A stretch of 64,000 nucleotides of DNA from Gavia stellata. Its lineage: Eukaryota; Chordata; Aves; Gaviiformes; Gaviidae. The stretch is taken from contig NC_082595.1 in NCBI RefSeq assembly GCF_030936135.1, positions 105,255,334-105,319,333 on the forward strand, in the 5' to 3' direction. This document shows, in pieces, positions 12,195 to 24,900 of this stretch. The position numbers and the translations under genes are program-made. Position 1 is the stretch's first letter, and every line of letters begins with the position of its first letter. The notes below the pieces were generated by a model. It saw only the letters and a program-made list of their open reading frames with translations, had not been told where the DNA came from and searched no databases.

Positions 12195-14421
12195 CTTTTA
12201 CAGCTTTCTGTCTACTGGTGGTTGTTCCAAAGTAGAGAATCCATGGAATTTGCTTGCAGATCACAATGAGGAAATTTTTTTCTCGTATCTCCTTCCCTTC
12301 CTTTCCAGAATCAAGCTGTTTTTTCTGCTAATAATCCAAGGGCCTATATTGTGAACTCCTTCCCAGTAAGCCTGCAGCTGCTCTTCTAAGTATAAATCCA
12401 TGCCAAAGCTGCTTTTGCTATGTCTTTTCCTGGGAGGAGTTAGCATCTTCATGTGATGGCTAACAAGGTTTAACCAATTACTGTACATTTTCGTAGAAGT
12501 CTATTTTTAACTCTTCACTGTTGGGAGTATATTTAAAAATAACACTCTAATACCTTGACCTTCAGCGAATGAAGGTCTTTGGTGAAGGCTGGAGAGAGAT
12601 CACACACTGTTAAGCCTAAGTATTAAGCTACAGCCTGAAATAATGACCTGACACTTCTTTCAGCCAGCCTTTGGAGGATAAAAGAAGATTTAAACATACC
12701 TGAGAATTGTACAAGGCAGATTGCAATCTCTGATGGACAGCATCTTTCAAAGATACAAGATCCTAAGTGGCTATGAAACAAAACTAGAAAAAGGAAATCA
12801 TGCTCTGTTCTGTTAGTAGTTACAAGAGAATGAAGGAAGGTGAGATTTGAAAAAAAGCAAAATAGTCTAGAAGCAAAGACAACTGATCAGTGTTCATTTT
12901 ACCAGGACAGATTTCCTGCCTACACATACATATTGATTTCTTTCTTGGTTTTCCCAGCCACCTGTATCTGAGGACTGTTCCCTCCTCATATAGCCAAAAT
13001 GCAAAGAGGAAACCAAAGTTTTCCTGTTTCCATAAACTCTGCAGTTTCTACATAACAACATAACACCATGCAAAGATCCTTGAGTTGACAAAGACCCAAC
13101 CAACAAACTCATGTAATACAGTTGGGCTGTGTGAAGATGCGCCAATTTGTTTTGGCTGTATTGTTTCAGGACCAGAGCTGATTCAGATGGACTACCTTGG
13201 GTGTCTCCATTCTTCCCTCCTCAGTGCATCCTTTTCTGGGGTTAGCTTGGACAGAGCTTGCATATCGCTGAACATAAATTGTGAGGGTGGGATTCATTAT
13301 TTAAATATAAGCAACCATGACTATTTTCAATGCCCTAGGATATCCGAGACAGCCATGCTGGGCTGGCAGATATGGCATAGGACTTACAGAAAAGTAGTGC
13401 CATTCTGGAGTGGCAGCTGGCAACAGAGATGATCCCTAGATAGTCCCTGGACTGTCTAAGATGGCATTAGAAGCTTATATACAGGTAACTGAATCCCATC
13501 CTCAGCATCTTTTTGTAGTTCTTGTTTTGCCAGCATCTCCTTTCTGCTTTGATGTAACCTGTGTCTCTTGCTGTTTACATAAAAAAAATAATGTGAATAA
13601 CTGAGACTGGGGCAGAGGTTTACAAATTATCAATATAATCACTATGATTAAAGATGTAAGACTTAACTATACACATTCTGCATCTTTGGCTGATCTATAC
13701 TTTATATATTTTTATAGTACTACCTGGGAAAAACAGACCTCTTATTGAAAGCAGTTGGACCTCTGTTGTAAGAATTTTTTTAGTATCCTCTTTCCAGGTG
13801 TGTATTTACTGAGGGTGGTGAGTACCAATAAAGAACTCCAAATTTATGTAAAGCAATCATACCATATCCTCATTCACAGCTAATTGGTTTTTGTAGATTA
13901 TTTCATGAAGATTACATTCAAAATCAAAACTTTTTTATATTCATTAAGGACAAGTCAGCAGTCATGACTGGAATAGGTAAAAATTAAAAAGTTAAATATG
14001 CAGGTTGTAAGATCTCTTTTTATGCAAGACTCCTAAATTTTTGGCCCCTGTCTGTGCTTGGAGTGAAACCGTGTTTTTTAGTGATATTACCTTACCTGTT
14101 ACTGACACAGATGCCCGGGCCATGCTTAAGATGCCACACTGCCATACCTATTTCACTAGGAGCTCTAACTATTCTGCACTTCATTAAAGTGGTAGCAGGA
14201 TTTTTCTTTCATATATTAGTGGTCACATTTTACCCATAGTAGTTATAATGACTAGATTACATTAAAATACAATCCCAGCAGCTCTTACAGATTTGCAGAG
14301 TCTGTGTAAGATATTTTTATTTTGCTTTAAAATAGCGCTGCTATGCTGCTTTGCTGTCTTCTGGATGTATTTTACTGAAACGGATAAAGCTATTCTTTAG
14401 CACAGCCATCTCATGTACATT
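12195..14421. other. WDCP upstream region (5' UTR/intron)
   Basis: A possible splice acceptor for the WDCP main exon (ACCACCAG, minus strand) lies about 24 bases before the ATG. A 75-codon open frame runs on the same strand at 12261-12488, but I cannot say whether it is transcribed. The first, non-coding WDCP exon was not identified. The rest is AT-rich intron-like sequence without recognisable repeats. Confidence 0.5.
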
Positions 14422-14824
14422 CTGAATGGTCCTTTAAATACCAGAACAAAACTGTGTTGCAGCTGGATTCTAGCAACTTAAAATGTGTTTTGGATGCAGA
14501 AATTTCTGCCTCAGTATGACTGAAATGCTCAGAAGATGTTTCGCTAAGGATGATGTGTGTTCCGCCAGCTATGCAGACTTCTTGAGATCATGGACTACTT
14601 GTGTGGAAGACTGGACATTCTTTGCTGGTTTTTTTCACTTCATCATCTCTCACAGCATGCACCTGCTCTTCAGCAGTGTCTGTGACATTGTCAGAGGGCA
14701 ACACAAGGCTGAATCTATGAGATTTGCCAGTAACAGAATCATCCTCAATTTTGGAATTAAGGGTGCCCCACAAAGACTGAGGTCTTGAAAAATATTTGTA
14801 GCAGAGCCATGGTGAGGTTTTCAT
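14422..14824 (-). pseudogene. Unrecognised coding-like tract with one in-frame stop
   Basis: On the minus strand one frame stays open from an ATG at 14824 to a TGA near 14588-14590. It then continues open past the stop to about 14422, roughly 130 codons with a single internal stop in AT-rich DNA. The encoded stretch is rich in Asp, Glu, Lys and Ser (for example SKIEDDSVTGKSHRF and TAEEQVHAVRDDEVKKTSKE) and does not look like a LINE reverse transcriptase. I do not recognise the family. It could be a decayed retrocopy, an exon of an unannotated gene or chance. A further minus-strand frame lies at 15290-15523. No poly-A tail or splice signals were established. Confidence 0.3.
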
Positions 14825-17800
14825 CTAGCTCTGAAAGCATTAGGAAATAGTACTTCATCTGATGTACTTATGTTTATTTCTTGATAATTCTCCAAAATAC
14901 TCAGATACAAAAATGACAACATCCACAAAGTTTCACTGGCATGGTAGTGAGGTGATGAGGTAGTGAGGCATGGTATATTGACAGCTGATTTCTGCTTTGT
15001 CCAGCGTTAAGATCTTTTTTTCCCTAAACCCTAGCACCTTCAGTTCACCAAGATTATTTACCTCCTGCATCCTATCACATAACATCTTTATGGTAAAATT
15101 TTTCTAGAAAGTCTGAAGCAAATCAATAAAAGTGCTTAGCAGATAAGGAGTCACACTCTTCATTTAAAGCAAAGGAGGTTCAGAGATCTCTGACTACAAG
15201 GAACATTTGTAATACAACTTCAGTGAATGTGAGATGATGCCCACTAGAAACCAGACTCATGGAGAGACACAAAACCTTTGACGAGTTTGCTATAGCCTTT
15301 TTTTTAATTCTCTAAGGCCCAGTGTTCCTTGGAATCTGCAGGGTTTGGACACATCACAAGGCCTATTCTGTAGCAATTGAATTTGACCCTCAGACTCCAT
15401 TGGGATAACACTTGAGGATCTCAAGGAAAACTTCCACCCATGGTTCATTCTGTGTTTTTTCGGTGGGAGAGAATAATGTGGGCAAGAAACTTCTGTGTGA
15501 ACAGAATCGTTTAGTATCTCCATAAATACTATACATGAGGAAACTAATTTGAGATAAAATTACCTTTCAGAGTGTATCTTTAAAAAACTATGTAAATAAT
15601 GGAAGACTTGTAAAATATACAAAGGGAAAAAAATGTTAAGTTATGCCATGATTGCAGAATTTAAATAAGTTATACTTGGGATCAAAGCAAATTCCAGATG
15701 CAGGCACAAGGTGAATGAAAGAGACAATGAACTTTTGTTTGTCACAGCCTCATTTTTAAAAACAGGATAAAAATAGAGCAGAGAAAAAAGAAGTTCCCCT
15801 CATTCAGCTAGCATATTTTTTCCGGAAACTGGTAAAACATTTAAATAAGATTTCTGTATCATCTTGGCATGCACAGATCTATATAGCATACATTCAAAAT
15901 AAAGGCCACTAACTGAAAACTGCCCTGGCAATACTACAGTTTTCCTTTAAGACCCAGGAAAGCAATGCGAGGAGTCATCTGATAGTAATCTGAGACACTC
16001 CAGTGAGCAACCACAGTCTTTACACTGATACTGAGCTAGATTCTGATCCTATTAGCATCTCTGTGCCTCTGATTAACTTTGGTATAACTCAGATCAGAAT
16101 GTCACCTGTGGTTTAAACAAGGTGTTTCAGCTGGTGGCACCTTGGCTGGCTTTGTCCTGCAGAGTGATTCCAGCCAGCCAGTGTCTGTCGCTTTGGAGGA
16201 GATGGTTGTTAGAAGTAGCATACGAAGTCCAAAACTGAACACCACCCACCAAGCTGCTCATAGCTGTTAGTTAGTGACCATGAGTTCCCGTGGTTCGTAA
16301 TGAATGTTGGAAAATTAATCCAGCCCTCATCACTGCAGACATTGAGCTACCCTTTTTTATAATACTGATTTTATATTGCTGTTTTCCCCCATTGCTATAC
16401 TTACTATTCACCTGTCTTGGGAAATGGTGAATACATTTTGTGTTCAATATGGATCAGAGCTAATGAGTTCCAGGTTCTTAAATATATTTACCTGTCAATT
16501 TCTTGTCCAGTGGGAGATCGGTAATTAAATATCTCTGTGGAACTGAGTTCAGTGCCTTGCTGGAAAAGCTGAGATTCAGACTTCATTTTCTCTTTATTAG
16601 TGGTAAAATAACTCTTTCTGGGCTAAATCTTACTTCAAGTTAATTAAATTGATGTTAATATTCCTGGTGACTTCAGAGGAAGACAGATCCAGCTCAATAT
16701 GTAATAAAAACGTAAGAGTAATAATTTTTCTAATACTAATTTGAGTTGACTTTATAAAATGTCTAATGCTTTGTGGTATTTTTACTTAAAAAATATTTCT
16801 ATTTAAAGCTACTCACCATGATTTCACCAGTTTAAGTTGATGTGTCATTTAGTTCAATACTTTCAAGAAGCTTGAGTAATATATTTATTTTTCCACATTG
16901 ACATTTCTTTGCCTTGAGATCTGATTTAAAAAAATAGTTATCTGTCACAAGCTAACTGGAACAGAATGTAAAAATGATGCACAGTTAATAAAGATAAAAA
17001 ATACGTAATCTGTCAGAGCAGATCTACTGATCACACTATGTAAATCAGCATTCTTTTGACAGTGATATGTCTGTATGCTGTTACTGCTCTCAAAATGGGA
17101 TTTAAGCCACTAGCTAGCACATTTTTCTATGTATGTCACATAAAGTGGGAAAGATCTAATGGAAGACTGTATTTTTTACATAAATATATTGAAGAAAACT
17201 GTTAAGAAGTTAGGTTAATTAAAAAAAACATGCAAATTATTATGTAAAGGTAAGGCCCTGATCTTTTTTATGCAGGCTGTATTCAGACTAAGACTACTGA
17301 AGGCACGAAAGTCACAGCTTCTTTCTAAGACTGTTTCTTTTATTCTTGCAGTGCTGTGGTCTTACCCTTCTGGCGTGACTGCCTGGGCCAAATGTAACAG
17401 GCTAGCTTGATCTGTCATCTGCTAAATAGAGGCATCTAGTATGGGGACACGTATGATGGAGGAGACACTGCTGGAGTACAGACAAAAGTTTTGCAGCTTC
17501 TTCTAGAAGTTCATAAATTCTGTGAACTCACTTCCATGCTCTGTGATGTGCTGCTAGGCGGCAACTTTCCAAATGTCGTAAGTATATGACTGACTGCGAG
17601 TCCTCTGACATGTAGCCTCCAATTCTCTGAAATCCCCCTGGATCTCAGGGAAGCCACCAGAGATGCTCCATGATATGATTCCAACCTGAGCAATCCATCA
17701 GTCATGCAGGAGTGTTGTCGCCAGTCCTCTTGATATTTGTGGTTCTTGGAACTCCCTCTGTTCTGTAACAGAAAGGCAACTATCATGCAATTCTAATATA

Positions 17801-18596
17801 GCAGTCCAGCAAGTTTGGGGGTGTAGAGTTGGCAGAGCATTTGTTAATCTCCCAAGCCTTCCCTTTTGTGGTTTAGAGTGAGACTCTTGTGGTTCACTGG
17901 GGTGGGGAGAAGAGAACCAAATCTTTTCAGAAGGCCACTTCATTCTTGCTCCCAGCAAGACTGTTCGGCTCAATGCTTTTCTGGCTTTCACAATGCTAAA
18001 GCAAAATAGGTGAGGAATTAGGAAGGAAAGCACACAAAGAGTGGTTATGCAAACATGGTCACAGAGAATGAGACTCATTTCTCATTTAATTGTAGGGGTG
18101 GGATTCATCTCACGAATTAACATTTCTGCGTTGAGATATATACATATGTATGGCTGCCTACATGAAAGTAGTACCCAAGCTCCCATTGGGCAACAGAGTT
18201 AAGCCTCAGCTCTGTAACATATCTCTGACATACACACTTTAGACAGACCCTGCTTATTGATTTGCTTGAAAGTCAGTGGTGAGAAACAGACACTTTTAGG
18301 GCATGATTCATTCCATCCTGAAGTACCTAAAATAGATAAATGACTCTTGCTTTATGAGTCTAGCTGAAGTACTCAGATAGGACGTGGTTATGGACAGATG
18401 AATGCCAAGGAATGGTTGCATAGTCATTACAGGCATGTCTGTTATAACTAGCACATTTATCAATGATCAGCCCACTGATAGCTCTTTCTAGAGCTACATG
18501 CTTCCTACCCACATCCTTCCCACTGCCGAATGCCCTCTCTGTCTCAAACCACTATTTTGTGACTTAATACTCCCATATGTATATGCCAGTCTCCTG

Positions 18597-18618
18597 TGAT
18601 TGCTTTATAAAGCAATCA
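18597..18618. repeat. Perfect 22-bp palindrome
   Basis: TGATTGCTTTATAAAGCAAT followed by CA equals its own reverse complement over 22 bases with no spacer. The centre is TTTATAAA. The flanks are ordinary AT-rich sequence. Confidence 0.85.
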
Positions 18619-19100
18619 AGTTTTCGATGGTGTTCTTAAAAAGGAATATTTCCTGAGCTTGAGCTGGGTTTGTGTGGAATAGAATCATAAAGGAAAGTGA
18701 TAGAAACTCCAGTACTTATGTTAAAAAAATTAGACTAGACAGAAGAGTATGAAATGTTCTTTAGGGAACATTCCTGTTTTGGCAAAGAGAGGGAATGAAT
18801 GATCTAATAGGTCTTTCCATCTGTAAATCAACATTCAGCTTCCGAATTACACCAGTCTTTTTCTTTCATAGGCATTAAATGTATTAGTTTTTGAAGACAT
18901 CTCTTATTAGTACCTTCTTTTTTACATGATGAGGTAAGTTGATACTTTTGAAGTGATATTTTTATCATTTGCACCAAACACGTCAGATAACTTAGGAACT
19001 TCTTGCATGGCTAAATGCTCTTTGCTATAGTGTGCATGCTCAGTTAGAGCACTCTGATTTGAAAGCCCATTGTGACCTGAAGAAGAACAAAGGATAGTAA

Positions 19101-19147
19101 TATTTTTAGCAGATACCTATACCTATAGGTATTTTTAGCAAATACCA
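19101..19147 (+). repeat. Local 17-bp direct duplication with palindromic middle
   Basis: TATTTTTAGCAGATACC at 19101 recurs with one change as TATTTTTAGCAAATACC from about 19130. Between the copies lies ATACCTATAGGTAT, a 14-bp palindrome. This looks like a small slippage or template-switch event. Confidence 0.7.
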
Positions 19148-21047
19148 ATTTATCCCAGCTTGATAATTTGTAAAGGTCACTTAAACTGTCTGTACTGGGA
19201 AAATAATTTATTATTGTAAAGGAACTCAGGACACTATGAGCCTTACGTAACCCTGTTTTGAAACTGGTTGGTTGACAGTGTAGAGAGTCAAACTCTTAGC
19301 AACATCTATGTTGGAAAGTGCACTAGAAAGCAAATTTCGTAAAGTATATCAGAATCAGTTGCTTCTGAAACATGTGGATTCTAGTATCTATTCAAGCAGT
19401 TAAACCACAGTGGAGAATATTGATTGAGAAAGATCATAGAGTCTCTCTCTGAATCTAATTTTGTTTGATGTATGAGGTGTGTATGATGATAACACTTCTG
19501 ATGGTCAGGTTACGTGAATAGTTTTGCTGTTGCTGTCACTGGTAGAGCTGTCCCACTTTAGGGATGATTATGGGACAATTTCAGAAGTATTTGAAGAGAT
19601 CTGCCGCCCAGCTGTATTTGGAAACTCTCATAACAACTCACCTTTGACTTTGTCTTCCCTAGAAATGTTCTTGCTAGTAAGACTTAGCAGGATCTCCCTA
19701 CCTCTCCCCCCATGATATAGACAAATATATTGGTGAATGCGTTCTAACACAAACCTGATAATTAAAATGAAACAGTGGTAACATTGTGCTGCTATCCACC
19801 TGCTTTTTTAAATAGTTCATCTATAACGTTCTGTGTAGGCTGAAACAGACCCGTAGGGGACGACAATTTTAATCCATAACCCTTAAGATAGTTTGTTAGA
19901 TAGAACTGTATTGAAGGTCCTGTGGAGTCTACATTTTTACTGAAAGGCTGCAATGGCTTTGTTTTGGCCTTCTGTTTTGTCTCAGATAAGGCCTTAATTT
20001 AGAAGAAAAAAAAAAATACTGTCCTACATCACTAGGAGGAAGGATTAGAAATTTTTCCACTTGAGAATCAGTTTAAGCCTAAATAGCTGTTCTCCAGGAT
20101 CCAGCCACCTTGACTCCATAGGTGGAAAACCCAGAACAGCTGACTCAGCCTTGCCTTTCTCTAAAAGAGCTAAAGGCCAAATGCTGGGTCAACCCTGATG
20201 AGGAGCTGAATACCAGAAAGATTAGTGTTTGTCCTAGAGATGAATGTAAAAAGCCTGTGATTTTTAGTGGCTGCTGTTGATCTGTTGTCACTTACCTGGA
20301 GTTAAAGCTGCCCCTGGAGTAACATGCAAAAAACCTCCCGTCTTTTTACAATCTTTCTGTGCTGTCCTACTCGTAGCTGTCCTTGTATGTGTACAACCTG
20401 CCTCTCTGCCTGCTGATCTTTTAGTTGTAACTTCAGATAAATTTTGTCCAGAGGTTCTAGAAACTCATTAAATAGTGTTATAATTGCATATGCAGAATGA
20501 AGGAAAACAAATACGGCCTTAATTTTCTGAATCCATTACCCAGCTCCCTTGATTCAGTTATCTGGAGGATTGAGAATGCCAGTTAATTTCTTTTCCACAG
20601 TTACATATTCCAAAATCATCGAAAGACTAATCAGAAGCTTGTAGCTAATATTTGCGGTTTGTTTGGTTTTCTCCTGTTGTTTGAACTGCTTCCAATACGT
20701 CTTGCCAGTGACATTTCTTCACCAAGCAGAATAAATACCAAAACTACAGAGAAAAGAGTTTTACTGGAGAAAGCAGCAAATGTGTTGCACTGTAAATACA
20801 AAGTTTCTTGAAGTCACTGACTTCTTTCTCTAACTTCCATGGCAAGGACATGACAGAGCTAGAATAATTTACTGTTTATAGATGTGATTCCAGCACTGTT
20901 TTGTTCATTTTGAAAGATAGGCTTACTTACATTTTTAATCCATTTTTTGCTATGAAAGACTGGATGGAAGAGAAAATCTAATCTTCTTGGGCTGTCTACT
21001 TATGATATTGTTATTATTGGAAATTTTATTTGTGACACCATACTGCA

Positions 21048-21290
21048 GGATCCTGAGTTTAGGCTCAGGGCCCCAATGTGTTACATTTATTTATACTAAA
21101 AGAGGACCTCTGCCCCTGAATTGTTTGAAATCTAAATAGACAAGGCAGAATAATCATTCTCATTATATAAATGAAATACTGAGGCACAGAGCAATTCAGA
21201 GCATATCTTCAGTTCAGCAAGCTGGCTTCAAAATGGTAGGCAGTGAAGCAAATATCAGTGCAGCAATCTGCATGTGTGCTAATTAGCCTG
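21048..21290 (+). repeat. Ancient MIR-like amniote SINE relic
   Basis: The order of motifs fits a MIR-type element as seen in birds and turtles: 'ctgcccctgaattgtttgaaatctaaatagacaaggcag', then 'aaatgaaatactgaggcacagagcaattcagagca'. The tRNA-derived head is not clear. Divergence is high and edges are approximate. Confidence 0.6.
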
Positions 21291-21509
21291 GATGGATGCT
21301 GCAATTTCATATTTATATTGCATCTGAGATGTTAGCTAGTTTTTACATATACCATTGTGCAGTGCCCAGCAGATGTATTACCCACTTTGGAGCATTATGC
21401 ATTGCAAACAGAACAAAAGTGATTTAGGGTCATGCAGTCAATTTCAGAACTGTGCTTAATCTCACTAACGCTTCTTTATTTCCTTCTCTTCTTCATTCTG
21501 TAGGAAAAA

Positions 21510-21930
21510 TCTTACAGACTCATAAAGCAATTTAGGAGAAGGGATCTTTGGAGGCCATATGGTCCAACTGCTTGCTTGGAACAGGGTTAATTTCAAAGTT
21601 CAATCAGGTTCCTCAAGGCTTTGTTTGATAACTCATCTTCTGAAGACTTTCCCCCTATATTTAGTCAGAATTTCCCTTGCTCTGACTTGTGTCCATTACT
21701 TCTTGTCCTTTTGCTGGGTGCCTCTGAGAAGAGTGTGGCACCATCCTCTCTGCCACCCATTAGGTAGTTATAGACAGCAGCTGAGATCCTTCCTTAGCTT
21801 GTCTTCTGAACTAACCCAGCTCTCCCATCCTCTCCACATTCTCCAGCCACTAACCAGCTTGGTGGCCCTTCATGGCACTGCTATGTCAGTGTCTTTTCTT
21901 GTACTGGGAAGACAGAAGCTTGTGAGAGGA
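21510..21930 (-). mobile_element. CR1 LINE 3' fragment, old and diverged
   Basis: Read on the plus strand this is the complement of a CR1 3' end. 'ggccatatggtccaact' corresponds to the usual 'atctagtccaacc', and 'gtccattacttcttgtcctt' to the 'cctcttgtcctgtc' block. 'ccatcctctctgccaccca', 'aacccagctctcccatcctctcc' and 'atgtcagtgtcttttcttgtactggg' then follow in the order expected. No intact frame remains. The octamer tail is not preserved. Confidence 0.8.
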
Positions 21931-24900
21931 TGAGTCCACCTGAAGACATTAATCTAACCCCACATTTTTTTGCAAGTGGTAAACTGCTTAAATCTCTTCT
22001 GGAAGGGGGCTCCATTAGTTAGGTCCTGGTCTTGTGGAATTTTTGCCTCCATTCCTGAGTGTAAGCTACCAATATCATGGCTCCAGCAGCTGGTGGTGTA
22101 TATCCTGATGATCTGCAGCTCTTCCCTGTGCATACTTTTACAGGACTAGGTGGCTGTGAAGATCAGGACAAAAACCTGCATAATGACTCCCACATGAGTG
22201 CTGTGATAGAGAGTAAGTGAATACCTGAGTTGGGAAGAGCCCAGTGAGGCAGAAGAGAATGCCAGAGAGAGGTGGCAGCTTTCAAGTCAGTTTTAGTGCT
22301 ACTGAAAAATTCTGGCTGCAGTTTTGCACTCATAGCTACAGCTGCAAGAGGAAACTACGGATGCAGACACGGATGAGAAGTTCCAAGAGGAAGATGAGGA
22401 TTCAGAATAATTGCTTCAGGAGGAAGCTTTATTCTGTTTTGGGGCATTTGGAACAAGTATCAGTTGGGAGGATGCAACTGTGCTGCAGACCTGTGGTAAC
22501 CAGCAGTGGTGAGCAGCGAGACAGCCCTCCTTCGACAGGCACATTGAGATTTTTGGTATGTTTTGATCCGTTCATCAAATGGCTGTCACTGCGAGTACAC
22601 TACCGGAATTGCCCTGGGCACCTGCTTTGAAGGAAATCATTGGTTCTGGCCTGACTCTCTGGGTTTTTTTATCAAGGCTAGTGATGCACAGGAACATTCG
22701 CAGTGACATGACCTGCTGAGCTGTGCAGGCTGGTGTGTATTTGGTCATCTTTTTCCGGTGTGGTGCTGGTTTTGCATGTTCTGTACACTTTTGGATTAAA
22801 ATTGCTTGATGGTGCATGTTGGTTCAGTGCGTGGAAAGGTGAGTATTTGTAAAATATTTTTAGTTTGCTTTCATTATTTGTTCATAGAACAGTGGTTGGG
22901 TTTCAAAGTAATGCTGAGTCCTTCTCCATGGATGCTGGTGAGGAAAATGTGTATTGCCTGAGTTTTTCTGTGGCCTCCATGAATTTATACATTTGCAGAA
23001 TTTGTGCTTTCCGTTTATGGGCAATTTAGTGCTTTGGCCTTCCAGGGGTGTTCTTCGTGTGCATATGGAATCTATTACACATGATTTGTAGATCCTTTGT
23101 AAATTTTAAAAAACAGTGAATAATGGGATTTCACAATATAGGAACTATGAACTAAACGATGAACTAAACTAAAGCACCCTAAAAATTTGAAAACTGTTTG
23201 TCTTCCTTAAAGTGGAAATGCATAAATAGTTTGTAAACAGTGCAGGCTGTAGGGGGGTTAACTAAAAAGAATGAGATATTCAGCTGCTGAACTTTGAGGT
23301 TTTGGGTTTCTGCACTGTGATCAACTTGTCCTCTTTGTGACCACTGAGGAATCTTAGACGTTGGAGTCATGCGGTTCCATCATAACATTTGGGAAGGAGG
23401 GTTCAAAGAACCCCCCGCCTTTCCAGGCCACTGTTTTTGTTGCCAGGAGAGAAAGACGTGCTGTGGGAAGGTCTTGTGGTAAACCGTTGTTCAGGAAGGT
23501 GAGCTCTACACAGTCTTGAAAGCTGAGACTAACGGACTTTATCCTTGATACAGACATGCTGGATCCCAAAGTGGGAGGAGGTGGATGTCATGCAATAGCT
23601 TTCAAAGAACATTTAAAACACTAATCTCCTGGTCTGCTTTGATAGTTTGGTTTTAGCAATTTCCTTGGTCATGGACATTCTTAGCCCCTTTGTCCTCTTA
23701 GCCTCTCCTCCAATTCTCTGCCAATCCTAAACCACTTGCCCTTGTATTTCAGAGGCTTTCCTGAAGATATGGGACATTCCTTGTTTCAGCCTTCTCTTCC
23801 AAGATCTTCATATGCTGTGTAGTTGTTAACGACAGTGTCTTTGAGGACCTCGATGCCTCAGGTGAATACAAGGTAAAAAATAACATTGTTTGTTGTTCAT
23901 TATCTGTGGTGACAAAGATTGTAAAAAATATTCACCCAACAATTCCGAGATACCCTCCCTCCACAGATCCTTCTTTCTGCCTTGGAATTTGGTCTCACCT
24001 TTCTTTCCATGTGCTTGGGAATACGAGTGTAGGGGATCTAATTAGCTGTGCCCAAAAGAAGCTCTAAGTCTGCGTTTAGGGACCCAGCACAGGGCAAGAG
24101 TCCGTGGGTTAGGATACTTATAAATACAGGAGGTTTAGACCTAGGTCACTTCTTGGTCCCTCCTAATCCCTTCCTATGGGTTGTCCATTTTGCTGCTGGT
24201 GGGTTTTGCTTTTTTGTTCTGGTTGTAAGTCTGCCTGAGGATGCTGGGATCTGTGTTTAAGGCCTGTTATTTGTGATGACACTTGGAGTAGGTATTCTGT
24301 GGTCCCTTTGAACTGTATCTATTATGTGATTGAGTCCAGTCTCCTCCTGCCACAAAATGCGACTCGGGAACAGCTATTCTTCCACCATCATGGAGAGATG
24401 TGTAGCCCTGATCAAAGGAAGCATGTACTTACAAAGGCTAAAGGGAACCCAGCAAAGTATAAATGGCTTTTATTCACCAGAGTTATGCCTTCTGATGTTT
24501 TGATTGTCTGAGAGGACATAGACATCTACCTGGAGCCTGGATGAAAGCAGCACTTCCTTGTAAAGTCAAGGGCCCTACTAGGACACCGTGTACCTAGCAT
24601 TTCACTTCGTAACCCCCCTTGTATGCTCAGCGTTTGCTGTGCTATCCTTGCTGCTCTGTAATGACTCTGAGGCACATCTGGAATTAGCAATGTTCATGTC
24701 TTCTTAATACTTCTGTGCCACTTATCTCCTGCTTGGCATTTTCCTGTTTCTCAAATGCATTTTTAGTGTCTTTCTACTTATCAGAAATCAAATGACATTC
24801 TGAGATTTGCACTGAAAAAAATCCCTTTTCAGAATTCGCACTGTTACAGACCTGTTCTGATGAACTGAAGTAAGTGCCTGCTTATTCTATATATGCTATA

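Larger units (their letters stand above)
14825..21047. other. Non-coding DNA between WDCP and the CpG island, left part
   Basis: Mostly AT-rich sequence, plausibly the first intron of WDCP. Minus-strand frames at 15290-15523 and 17511-18078 have no recognisable family. Around 16018-16105 the sequence (gagctagattctgatcct ... taactcagatcagaatg) resembles an ancient amniote interspersed repeat. A 22-bp palindrome lies at 18597-18618 and a local duplication at 19101-19147. Confidence 0.5.

Noticed and set aside
12067..12264. 65-codon minus-strand frame over the WDCP start.
   Set aside because: It is out of frame with WDCP and overlaps the well-supported start codon.
17511..18078. Two overlapping minus-strand frames of 91 and 126 codons.
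   Set aside because: No family was recognised, the frames compete with each other, and no splice or promoter signals support either.
22244..22630. 128-codon plus-strand frame.
   Set aside because: It has a strongly basic, repetitive start (RKLRMQTRMRSSKRKMR) and no domain; another frame over the same bases is equally open for a while. Kept only as an unexplained stretch.
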